A DNA stretch of 52,562 nt from an uncultured Verrucomicrobia subdivision 3 bacterium (GTDB lineage: Bacteria; Verrucomicrobiota; Verrucomicrobiia; Limisphaerales; UBA11358), in NCBI GenBank assembly GCA_903875465.1, contig CAIQWB010000069.1, positions 1-52,562 of the forward strand. Reading direction: 5' to 3'. This document shows positions 33,988-41,807 of the stretch, one piece after another. Each line of letters starts with the position of its first letter. Position 1 is the stretch's first letter. The notes beneath the pieces were generated by a model. The model saw only the letters and a list, made by a program, of their open reading frames with translations, was not told where the DNA came from and searched no databases. The translations under genes were made by a program, and so were the position numbers.

Positions 33988-35523
33988 ATGAAAAAAATCC
34001 AAATGTGTTTAGGGCAACTCAAGTACGGGTTGCTATTGCTCCTGGTAGGCGGTCCAGTTTTGGGGGAGGTGCGGCTGCCGGCGTTGTTTTCCGATCACAT
34101 GGTTTTACAAGGCGGCGAGCCGGTGCCGATTTGGGGTTGGGCGGTGCCGGGCGAGCAGGTGGCCGTGGAAATCGGGGGGCAAACCCTGACCGCCACTGCG
34201 GATGCCCAAGGCGACTGGCGCGTTGACTTGGCACCGTTGCAAACCGGAGCGAAACTCACGCTGACGGTCCAGGCGGCCAACCTCATCACGATCAGGGACG
34301 TGCTGGTGGGCGAGGTTTGGCTCGGATCGGGCCAGTCCAACATGGGGCTGCGCGTGAGCGGTGCCAATAATTTCGCGGGGGAGCAGGCCCGGGCCGAATT
34401 GCCGGAGCTGCGTATGTTCACCGTGGCTTCCAAAGCCAGTCCCACACCGCTGGGGGATTGCCGAGGCAAGTGGCAGGTGTGTGAGGCTCAATCGGTGGGC
34501 AACTTTTCCGCGGCACTTTACTTCTTTGGACGGGAACTGCAGGAACATTTGCATGTGCCGGTGGGGTTGATTCACGCCTCCTGGGGAGGCACGCCCATTC
34601 AGCCGTGGATGCCTCTGGATGTGGTTCAGGCTTATCCCGGATACGCGGCTTTGCTGGAGCGTAAAAAGCGGGAATTGGCGGTCTGGCCAGCGCGGGAAAA
34701 AGCGATTCAAGCTGACCTGAAGGCCTGGGAAATCCAGGCTGCTGCGGCGAAGGCGGCGCACACGCTGGAGCCGCCCAAGCCCTGGAATCCGGGTCCGCCA
34801 GATGCTGGCCAGTATATGCCGGCCCAGCTTTACAATGCGATGATTCATCCGTTGATTCCATATCGATTGCGCGGGGCAATTTGGTATCAGGGCGAAGCGA
34901 ACGCGGGTGGCGGGGCAGCGGGCGCGGCGGATTACACAGATTTGCAGAGCCGCCTGATTGCGGGCTGGCGGCGGGACTGGGGCAGGGGGGATTTTCCATT
35001 TTACTATGTGCAACTCCCGAATTGGAACAACGATGGCGACCGCAGCGGCAACAGTTGGGCCTATTTTCGCGAGGGGCAGGAGAATATCTTGCAGGTGCCC
35101 AACACCGGCATGGCGGTCACTCTGGACATCGGCGAGGCGGACAATATTCATCCTAAAAACAAGCAGGAAGCGGGGCGGCGGCTGGCGTTGCTCGCCCTGG
35201 CGGGAACGTATCATCAGCCGGTCGTTTGCGAGGGGCCGCAGTTTGACCACTGCACGACGAACGGGGCCGAGATCGCGATCTGGTTTACCCACGCAGATGG
35301 CGGGTTGGTGGCGCGGAACGGCGATTTGCGGGGCTTTGGGATTGCGGGCGCGGACAAACAGTGGTACCCGGCTGTGGCACGGATTGCCGGAACCGCCGTG
35401 CTGGTGTCAGCTTCGGGGGTGCCGGCACCGGCGGCGGTGCGTTATGGCTGGGCAAACAATCCAGTCGTTAATCTCTACAATGGTGCGGGGCTGCCAGCGC
35501 GACCTTTTCGCACGGACCGCTGA
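33988..35523 (+). CDS. Sialate O-acetylesterase-like (SASA domain) esterase, secreted
   Basis: The protein has 511 residues with a signal peptide (GLLLLLVGGPVLGEV-like stretch at 12-28). The SGNH-type serine is in WLGSGQSNMGLRVSG (Ser117), AIWYQGEANAG is the family's second block, and the Asp/His pair is in GEADNIHPKNKQ (Asp385, His388). An N-terminal beta-domain (LFSDHMVLQGGEPVPIWGWA) is typical. Such enzymes deacetylate sialic acids, but in polysaccharide loci they act on many O-acetylated sugars. It ends the operon that starts at the symporter. With the CE7 gene it implies a heavily acetylated substrate. Confidence 0.9.
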   Translation: MKKIQMCLGQLKYGLLLLLVGGPVLGEVRLPALFSDHMVLQGGEPVPIWGWAVPGEQVAVEIGGQTLTATADAQGDWRVDLAPLQTGAKLTLTVQAANLITIRDVLVGEVWLGSGQSNMGLRVSGANNFAGEQARAELPELRMFTVASKASPTPLGDCRGKWQVCEAQSVGNFSAALYFFGRELQEHLHVPVGLIHASWGGTPIQPWMPLDVVQAYPGYAALLERKKRELAVWPAREKAIQADLKAWEIQAAAAKAAHTLEPPKPWNPGPPDAGQYMPAQLYNAMIHPLIPYRLRGAIWYQGEANAGGGAAGAADYTDLQSRLIAGWRRDWGRGDFPFYYVQLPNWNNDGDRSGNSWAYFREGQENILQVPNTGMAVTLDIGEADNIHPKNKQEAGRRLALLALAGTYHQPVVCEGPQFDHCTTNGAEIAIWFTHADGGLVARNGDLRGFGIAGADKQWYPAVARIAGTAVLVSASGVPAPAAVRYGWANNPVVNLYNGAGLPARPFRTDR

Positions 35524-35697
35524 AGGCCAAATAGTTTGGGCAAAAGCATTCTGGGACGAGATTTCAGCAATTGGCCGGCCTGATTTGATCATGCATGCAA
35601 CTGGTGTTTACGCAGTTGTGGCAACGATGGTGTGCCCGGCGAAGTGATCATAGATTTTGGGTGGTGTAGTTTCTTGACGCCCGATCAGGCATCCTCC

Positions 35698-36804
35698 TCA
35701 GCGCTGTGCTGGGCGGTGAGTTCTTAACAGTATAGCCTCCGGGTAAGCGGCAGCCATGCCGGCGATTTGGTCCAGAATGCCGGCTGGGTTTTCATCCGTA
35801 AAGGACCAGTCCAGGGCACCGGCATAGCCGCGGTCATGCAGTACGATATGCAAATTCTGGCCACAATTGGTGCAACCCACAAAGGAGAATTCCGCCACGA
35901 CCAGCGGCTTGTCCAGTTTCCAGGTGGCAGCGTCGTGTTGAAAGGGCGAACGGTTGGAACCGCCGGCCCAGTCATAATAATGCACCATGTAAAAATCCAG
36001 CGTGCCTTGGACATCCCCGCCAGCGGCAATCAACCGGTCATCCCGGTAATAATTAAAATTGTCGGGATGGGCGCTGCCGGGCAGCGTTACGTCGGTGGTG
36101 GAAAACAGCGCCCAGGCACCGTTGGACACCCGCGCGGATGGATCCGCCCGGTGGATGGCCCCGGCACATTGATTTACGAATTTTTGTATGTAAGCAATGT
36201 TCACCCGGTAAGTGCTCCAGCCGAATTGCGGGGTCATGCCTTCGGGTTCGTTGAAAACTTCCCAAGCCACAATCGCCGGATGCCTCTTCAGGCCTTGGAC
36301 AATGGGTGCCAGGGCGTTGGTGAGGTAATAACTGCGGCAAGTGTCGTTCGTAAGAAGGGCATAGGAACGGGCTGTGAGCCCTGGAAACTCGGTGTTGAAC
36401 TTGCCCTGCAACATGTCAAACGACCAAAGACATAAAATCACCCCAACCTGGTTCGTCTCGGCGCAATCCACGATTTTCTGCAGATCGCGGACTGTATTTG
36501 CGCCCGGTCCAGTGACTTTGTTTCCGCTCCAAACGGGCGTGTTTCCACCATGAATATGCACCCAGAGTCTTAAACAATTACCGCCATTGGAATGGACCTG
36601 GCGGAAAATACGGTTGAAATACGCCATGTCGGTTCTGGCGTTGGGACCAACATCGTTGGCATAATTTCGCCAGGCAATATTGGCGCCGTTCAGGAATCGA
36701 TTCTGACCATTAAACGTGATCTGGTTGGTTTGCGAACCCGCGCTGATTACCCATAAGTTTAGGCTCAACAGGGCGTAGATCGCGTATTTAATCATTTCTA
36801 TCAT
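35698..36804 (-). CDS. GH5-like secreted beta-mannanase or related glycosidase
   Basis: The start at 36804 gives 368 residues with GGGGA upstream and a signal peptide (IYALLSLNLWVISAGS); 36795 is the next choice. The barrel has FLNGANIAWRNYANDVG, LRLWVHIHGGNTPVW, the acid/base in VAWEVFNEPEG (Glu186) and the nucleophile in PLVVAEFSFVG (Glu305). This layout resembles GH5 mannanases of the GH5_7 type. It is convergent with the esterase operon and divergent from the CBM-rich gene at 36999. No TTGCGCAA operator is visible upstream. Confidence 0.82.
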   Translation of the reverse strand: MIEMIKYAIYALLSLNLWVISAGSQTNQITFNGQNRFLNGANIAWRNYANDVGPNARTDMAYFNRIFRQVHSNGGNCLRLWVHIHGGNTPVWSGNKVTGPGANTVRDLQKIVDCAETNQVGVILCLWSFDMLQGKFNTEFPGLTARSYALLTNDTCRSYYLTNALAPIVQGLKRHPAIVAWEVFNEPEGMTPQFGWSTYRVNIAYIQKFVNQCAGAIHRADPSARVSNGAWALFSTTDVTLPGSAHPDNFNYYRDDRLIAAGGDVQGTLDFYMVHYYDWAGGSNRSPFQHDAATWKLDKPLVVAEFSFVGCTNCGQNLHIVLHDRGYAGALDWSFTDENPAGILDQIAGMAAAYPEAILLRTHRPAQR

Positions 36805-36998
36805 GGTTTTTATCCCCGCTGCCCACCGACGGCTTGCAACAATGGAGTTCTTAAAAACCTTATGTGTCCATGGACCAGTAGTCACATCATGATTTGTCGT
36901 CAGTTTTAGTGACGTGCTAATTGTTTGCGGAATGATAACATCACAGTCTATCTCTAGCACGCCGTCAATTCGGACCATTCAAACTTTCACGGAAAATT

Positions 36999-38888
36999 AT
37001 GATTGCCACGCTAACTAAATCCCCAGGCCAGTTCATCCACCGAGTTCTCCGCTGCGGGTTGCTGGTCTTGTTAGGGTTGGCGATAAGCCAAGGTTTGGGG
37101 CAAGGCAAAGAAATCTCCGTTGACGGCTTCGAATCGGGCTTGACTTGGGAAGCCGATAATCCGGCCGATGGGGCTGTCTTGACAGTCGTTCAGACCAACG
37201 TGACTGAAGGTGCTCATGCCCTTTTGGTTACCTTTCCCAATCGGGGCATTGCCAAGGCGGTGATTCACCATACGGCAAACCGGGATCTTACCGGCATGGG
37301 CAGTCTGGTGCTGGATGCGATCAACCCGCAAACCAATGCAGTGGGTGTGGCGATTGCCCTTCAAACCGGGCCGGAATGGCAATGGTTTGAGTCCCAGTTG
37401 GTCAGCCTCCAGCCGGGGATTAATAAGGATATTCATTTTGATCTGACGGGGAAAACGTTTAAGTCAGACCGGACCAAAGGGTTGGAAACCGGGTTGGAAT
37501 ATACCGATGCTTTGACAAACTTGGCCCAACTGCAAAGGATCAGCATTGTGATTTACATTGGCCGCTCGGCAAAGATTTCCGTCTATTTCGATAACGTACG
37601 TTGGGAACTTTCGGGCTCCGCTTTCACCACAACCACAGCTGCAATGAACAACGCTGCGGAAGGAGTGCAAAAATCGGCGTCCCTGGCGTTGAACGTGGTT
37701 CCGGTTGAGATGCTGGTCAACGGGAACTTCGCCGCCGGATGGACCAACTGGGTTCTGGAACAAACTGAGGGCGCAACCGGCCGGTTGGGATGCGTGCCTG
37801 CGGGGCCGGACGGCCTGGCGGCCCTGCGTTTGCAGGTCCTCTCGATCGCCCCCAAAGCTTATCATTTGCAGTTGTTCCAGACCGGACCGCACATCAAGAA
37901 AGGTCGGACCTACGAACTAACTTTCTGGGCCAAGTCAGACCGTGACAGCAGCATCAAGGTGAATTGCATGATGAACCATGAACCATGGGAGCATCACACG
38001 CAGGAGTTGTTGCCGCTTGCCACCGAGTGGAAGCAACTCCACTTCAGGTTTGCCACCCCGTGGAGTGACAACAATATTCGCATCTCATTCACCGACCTCG
38101 GGGCCACGGTGGGGCAAACATACTGGCTGGCCAAGTGCTCGCTCGTTCCGGTCTCCGAAAATCCAGCGTCCGGTGTGACCGCACCTGCAACCACCGGGCC
38201 GGCCGGCTTCGGCACGCCGTTCATTTGGACCGGAGATTGCTCCAGCGAAGCCGCCTTCGTGTACTCCCATCATCCAACGATTCCGGGACATTATGAATAC
38301 CTGCCCGACCCGCGAGCACCGGAACGGGGAGTCGTATTCGTCGGGCATCTTACCCCGGATTTCAAGACCGCCGACCCTGAAAAGTTCCACATGCATCCGG
38401 AGATTTATTTTGACCATTTCACACCCGGCAACATCACCGTCAGTTTCGATGTGAAGGTGGATGACCTTTCGCCGGCCGGACTGGGGCCGTATGGCACCGA
38501 CCCCTGGCTGAATGTGATAACGTTGTTTGATGAAACCATCGTGGCGGGCGGAAGGTTCTTTCATCCCTCGGTGATGGTAAATCTGGTGGGGGAACCACAA
38601 AATTACCGATTGCAGGCTTACTCAATGGACGCCCAGGGAGCCGGCACATTTTATGACAAAATCGCCGAGGGGCCGGTGTTTCCAACCGGGAAGTGGGTGA
38701 CGGTGCGCGTGGAAGTGAATGTGAAAACGAGCCAGGTTTATGTTTATCAGAATAGCGTGCTCGCCTCCGCTGGTCCTTACATGGGAAAGCCGGGTTTGGC
38801 CGGAGCCCATATGGGCCTCTACGCCAACCACAAGATGACACGAGCAACCGTGTTTAATAGCAAAATCCGCATTCAGGTGGTCAACTGA
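36999..38888 (+). CDS. Large secreted carbohydrate-binding multidomain protein
   Basis: The protein has 629 residues with a signal peptide (CGLLVLLGLAISQGLGQG). Residues about 35-205 resemble a CBM11/CIA30-like jelly roll (VDGFESGLTWEADN ... ISVYFDNVRWEL). Residues about 235-385 resemble a CBM4/9/22-like domain (NGNFAAGWTNWVLEQTEG ... RTYELTFWAKSD). Residues about 405-629 look like a concanavalin-type sandwich (GNITVSFDVKVDDLSPAGLG ... YKIAEG-like loops ... LASAGPYMGKPGLAGAHMGL). No catalytic residue set is evident. It may be a glycan-binding scaffold or a lyase of a family I do not recognise. It is divergent from GH5, suggesting joint use on the same glycan. Confidence 0.6.
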   Translation: MIATLTKSPGQFIHRVLRCGLLVLLGLAISQGLGQGKEISVDGFESGLTWEADNPADGAVLTVVQTNVTEGAHALLVTFPNRGIAKAVIHHTANRDLTGMGSLVLDAINPQTNAVGVAIALQTGPEWQWFESQLVSLQPGINKDIHFDLTGKTFKSDRTKGLETGLEYTDALTNLAQLQRISIVIYIGRSAKISVYFDNVRWELSGSAFTTTTAAMNNAAEGVQKSASLALNVVPVEMLVNGNFAAGWTNWVLEQTEGATGRLGCVPAGPDGLAALRLQVLSIAPKAYHLQLFQTGPHIKKGRTYELTFWAKSDRDSSIKVNCMMNHEPWEHHTQELLPLATEWKQLHFRFATPWSDNNIRISFTDLGATVGQTYWLAKCSLVPVSENPASGVTAPATTGPAGFGTPFIWTGDCSSEAAFVYSHHPTIPGHYEYLPDPRAPERGVVFVGHLTPDFKTADPEKFHMHPEIYFDHFTPGNITVSFDVKVDDLSPAGLGPYGTDPWLNVITLFDETIVAGGRFFHPSVMVNLVGEPQNYRLQAYSMDAQGAGTFYDKIAEGPVFPTGKWVTVRVEVNVKTSQVYVYQNSVLASAGPYMGKPGLAGAHMGLYANHKMTRATVFNSKIRIQVVN

Positions 38889-38991
38889 GATCCGGGGGGC
38901 GTTAAACTGGTGATCCGTCCGACCTGAAATTGGGTGAACAACCTGGGAGCCCCAGACGACCGCAGGGGCGAAGGTTCCAGGGAGGCCCGGT

Positions 38992-40155
38992 TCACTCCGG
39001 CCGGAAGTCATTGGGGGAGGCATTGAGCACTCGTTTAAATGCCGCCCGCAGGTTTTTTCCAGTGCCAAAACCGCAATCGCGGGCAATATCCTCGGCCGAG
39101 CGTCGGTTGTGGGCGGTGAGCATGGCGCGCGCTTTTTGGAGGCGCAGGTTGATGAGAAATTCGCCGGGCGAGGTTTGGCGCTCCTCACGAAAGCGGGTTT
39201 CCAGGAACCGGCGGGAAACCCCAGCGGCCTCGGCAACGGCATTAATTTTGAAAGACCCAGCAAAATTCTGCTGCATGAATTGAATGGCCTTCCTGATGGC
39301 CGGGTTGTCCACGTGCAGCACATCCGTGGAGGCGCGGGCCGCCACTTCCGAGGGATCAATCAAAATGGGTTCGTGGTGGGCAAGGCGGCCTTGAATTAAA
39401 CGGTCCAGCAAACGGGCGGCCTCATACCCCATGCGGTAAGCGTTGACGCAGACGCTGGTGAGTGTGGGGGTGGAAAACTCGCAGACCATCAAGTCGTTGT
39501 CCGAGCCAATCACGGCCACTTCTTCGGGCACCTTCAGGCCGATTTCGCGACAGGCCGAGAGGACGATCAGGGCACGGTAATCATGCACTGCAAACAAGCC
39601 GACGGGCAGGGGAAGGGTCTTTAACCAGCGTTTAATCGGCTCGTAGCGCTCATTCCACAGGGCGTCACGGGTCATGTGGGGCAGGCAGAAGCTGTTGACT
39701 TTCAGGCGGGCCTCGCGGGCGGCGAGCTTGAACCCTTTTAAGCGTTCGTCCGAATACCACCGACCCTGAACGCCGTGGTAGGCCAGGTTTTTCAGGCCCA
39801 GGCCGATCAGGTGCTCGGCGGCCAGCCGGCCGACGAGCTGGTTGTTCTGCGCCAGCCGCGGAATGTCGCAATCAGTTCCCAGATCCTCCCCGATATTGAC
39901 CATGGGGATATCCCATTTGCGCAATTGCTCGGATTGCTTGCGATCATTGGCCTGTAAAATAATGCCATCCACCTGCCAGGATTTCAAACGGGACCAGTCG
40001 AGGGGGAAATCATCGGCGCTATCCGGGTTCACCGGGCAGGAGGTCAGCAGCCATTTGCGCTCGTGGGCGTACTCATTAACCCCATTGAAGAAACGGGTAA
40101 TGCCCCAGGGTTTGGAATCCGGCAGGGCGACGGCGATTTTGAGGGGTCGGCTCAT
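38992..40155 (-). CDS. XylR-type regulator (LacI-like sensor plus AraC HTH)
   Basis: I chose ATG 40155 (MSRPLKIAVALPDS), giving 387 residues, over the longer frame from 40245. Residues about 5-270 are a periplasmic-binding-protein-like sugar sensor (SWQVDGIILQAND, RLAAEHLIGLGLKNLAYHG, VPEEVAVIGSDNDLMVCEF). Residues about 285-387 are an AraC-type double HTH (INAVAEAAGVSRRFLETRF and ARDCGFGTGKNLRAAFKRV). Such fusions activate sugar-use operons when ligand binds. A tandem TTGCGCAA operator starts 15 bases before its start codon and is shared with the divergent pseudopilin gene, which suggests autoregulation. I infer that it controls all four such sites. Confidence 0.9.
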   Translation of the reverse strand: MSRPLKIAVALPDSKPWGITRFFNGVNEYAHERKWLLTSCPVNPDSADDFPLDWSRLKSWQVDGIILQANDRKQSEQLRKWDIPMVNIGEDLGTDCDIPRLAQNNQLVGRLAAEHLIGLGLKNLAYHGVQGRWYSDERLKGFKLAAREARLKVNSFCLPHMTRDALWNERYEPIKRWLKTLPLPVGLFAVHDYRALIVLSACREIGLKVPEEVAVIGSDNDLMVCEFSTPTLTSVCVNAYRMGYEAARLLDRLIQGRLAHHEPILIDPSEVAARASTDVLHVDNPAIRKAIQFMQQNFAGSFKINAVAEAAGVSRRFLETRFREERQTSPGEFLINLRLQKARAMLTAHNRRSAEDIARDCGFGTGKNLRAAFKRVLNASPNDFRPE

Positions 40156-40169
40156 GATGGAAATTGGGA

Positions 40170-40233
40170 TTGCGCAAAATTTACCACTCTTGCGCAAATT
40201 GTCCATTGCTACGCGCGGTGAATAATTTAAGGT
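40170..40233 (+). promoter_or_regulatory. Operator site 2: tandem TTGCGCAA between regulator and pseudopilin
   Basis: TTGCGCAA lies at 40170-40177 and 40190-40197, with a period of exactly 20 bases. The following block ATTGTCCATTGCTACGCG is almost identical to that of site 3. TTGCTA (40206-40211) and TAAGGT (40228-40233) form a candidate promoter with a 16-base spacer toward the plus-strand gene at 40265. On the other strand the left half-site is 15 bases from the regulator's start codon, so occupancy would also affect regulator expression. Confidence 0.78.
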
Positions 40234-40264
40234 AGATTTCGTCAACCAACATTCTTAACCACTG

Positions 40265-41257
40265 ATGAACGCGTTATTTCGTCCCTTCATTTCCGCTGAC
40301 CGCCAGTCCTGCCCCATGCAACCTTACGGTGGGTCTGCTGGCAGTTGGCGGGAAATACCCGGCGGCAGGAGTGGTAGTGACCGCCCACGGTGGGCCGGAT
40401 TCACCCTCATTGAACTGCTGGTCGTGATTGCCATCATCGCCATCCTGGCCGCAATGTTGCTGCCGGCCCTTGCCAAGGCGAAGCAGAAAGCCGCTTCGGC
40501 GGCCTGTCTCAGCAATCAAAAGCAAATGGGGCTGGCCTGGACCATGTACAATAATGATAACAAAGATTACCTGGTCAACATGAATAACATGACCAACTCC
40601 GACCCCTCCTACACCAGTGGCTTGAACCAAGTTCCCTGGCGCTTTCAATACGCTTCCAGCCAGGAACCCAACAACCTGCCCAAAGTACCGCCGCAAGGCA
40701 CCCTGGATGCCCAAACTTACACCAAGTTGCTGACTGAGCAATGCGTCGTCCAAGGTGCCTTTGGGGCCTATTTGAAAAATCCCGATGTGGTGAATTGCCC
40801 GGGGGACACGCGCAAGCAATTGAGCACCGCGAATTATGCTTTTTGCTCTTACTCGGGCGCCACCGGTCTTAATGGTCAAGCCTGGGGCAACGATCCGAGC
40901 AAGGCAGAAATCCTGACCAAAATCTCCGATGTGCTCCACCCGACCGACAAGTTTGTTTTCGTGGAGGAAAATGATCCACGCGGACAAAATGAAGGCACTT
41001 GGGTGATGAATGTCAGTGGTTCGGCGGCCAATAACTGGTCGGGTACCACCATTTTGGATTCGCCCGCCGCCTTTCACGGCACGTCCAGCACCTTCAGTTG
41101 GTCGGATGGCCATGCCACCTCGCGCCGCTGGCTGGATAGCGCCACGATTGCTTATGCGGCCAGCATGAATACTTCGAAATACAACAATCCCCCGCCGCCG
41201 ACGGACCGCGACGCGGCCTTTCTGATTTCTGGGTACGCCTTTCGCGGCAACCAATGA
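40265..41257 (+). CDS. Pseudopilin-like H-X9-DG protein (DUF1559-like), first module
   Basis: The protein has 330 residues. A long basic leader precedes a type IV prepilin/pseudopilin motif, [20 protein letters not shown], with normal Gly|Phe cleavage and Glu at +5, then [20 protein letters not shown]. The C-terminal part has the processing-associated H-X9-DG signature (H at [12 protein letters not shown]). Such proteins are exported by type II or type IV pilus machinery and are greatly expanded in Verrucomicrobiota and Planctomycetota; their roles are mostly unknown. It is driven by operator site 2 and precedes a giant beta-repeat protein, an arrangement repeated at 48015. Confidence 0.85.
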   Translation: MNALFRPFISADRQSCPMQPYGGSAGSWREIPGGRSGSDRPRWAGFTLIELLVVIAIIAILAAMLLPALAKAKQKAASAACLSNQKQMGLAWTMYNNDNKDYLVNMNNMTNSDPSYTSGLNQVPWRFQYASSQEPNNLPKVPPQGTLDAQTYTKLLTEQCVVQGAFGAYLKNPDVVNCPGDTRKQLSTANYAFCSYSGATGLNGQAWGNDPSKAEILTKISDVLHPTDKFVFVEENDPRGQNEGTWVMNVSGSAANNWSGTTILDSPAAFHGTSSTFSWSDGHATSRRWLDSATIAYAASMNTSKYNNPPPPTDRDAAFLISGYAFRGNQ

Positions 41258-41807
41258 CTTGGATCCAACCTTGCTGAACCCCTAATTTCCTCGTTGCCGC
41301 ACCGGACTCTGCCCGCCCCAAGGAAAATTCCAAAAATGGAAATTCCTCCAACGGCGAAACCGGCACCCGCTAAACCAGCGCCAAACCTTGCGATGCAAAA
41401 GACCTTTCCAAACCTCCTCAATGTTACTGCAAAATTGATTAGTCTGCTGACCGCCGCCTCGGTCTGCGAGATTGTCTTAATCGCCCCGGCCAGCCAGTCC
41501 GGTATCCATTGGGTGAACCCGGCTCGATTTTTAACCCGCCTGGTCGGGGAAATGCGTTTGGTGCGCAAAAACTCCTGGTTTTGCGCAAAACGTCCATTGC
41601 TACGCGTGCCTATTACTTTAATGTAAGACCTGTTATCCAAAAACTCTGAACCATCGATGCCTACGATATTTTGTACCATTGTATCCGGATGCCGATTTGG
41701 GGTGGGGAAACCTGACCTTGTGAAAATTCGCATGCCGCATCACAAATCGCCGTCGCTTGTGCGACCCAACCTCCGTTCGTTTTAAATGATTCTTTCAATC
41801 CGCAACC
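41258..41807. other. 550-base intergenic region with operator site 3 and long leader
   Basis: No convincing gene lies here. ORFs on either strand (for example 41294-41626 plus and 41152-41733 minus) show no family signature and overlap the operator. The region holds operator site 3. Between the predicted start of transcription (about 41631) and the ATG at 41808 there is an untranslated leader of about 175 bases that could hold RNA structure. I see no strong hairpin in it by eye. Confidence 0.5.
41561..41624 (+). promoter_or_regulatory. Operator site 3: tandem GTGCGCAA/TTGCGCAA before giant protein 1
   Basis: GTGCGCAA (41561-41568, one mismatch) and TTGCGCAA (41581-41588) are again 20 bases apart. 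The block AACGTCCATTGCTACGCG follows. It shares the 14 bases from GTCC to GCG with site 2. TTGCTA (41597-41602) and TAATGT (41619-41624) make a candidate promoter with a 16-base spacer for the gene at 41808. Confidence 0.78.

Noticed and set aside
39917-39944. TTGCGCAA inside the regulator gene with TTGCGA 21 bases on
   Set aside because: The second half is incomplete and off the 20-base period, the site is in coding DNA, and the GTC/TTG/CGC block is absent.
41152-41733. Minus-strand ORF of 193 codons and plus-strand ORF at 41294-41626
   Set aside because: Both overlap operator site 3, and the first also overlaps the end of the pseudopilin gene. No signature or plausible start is present.
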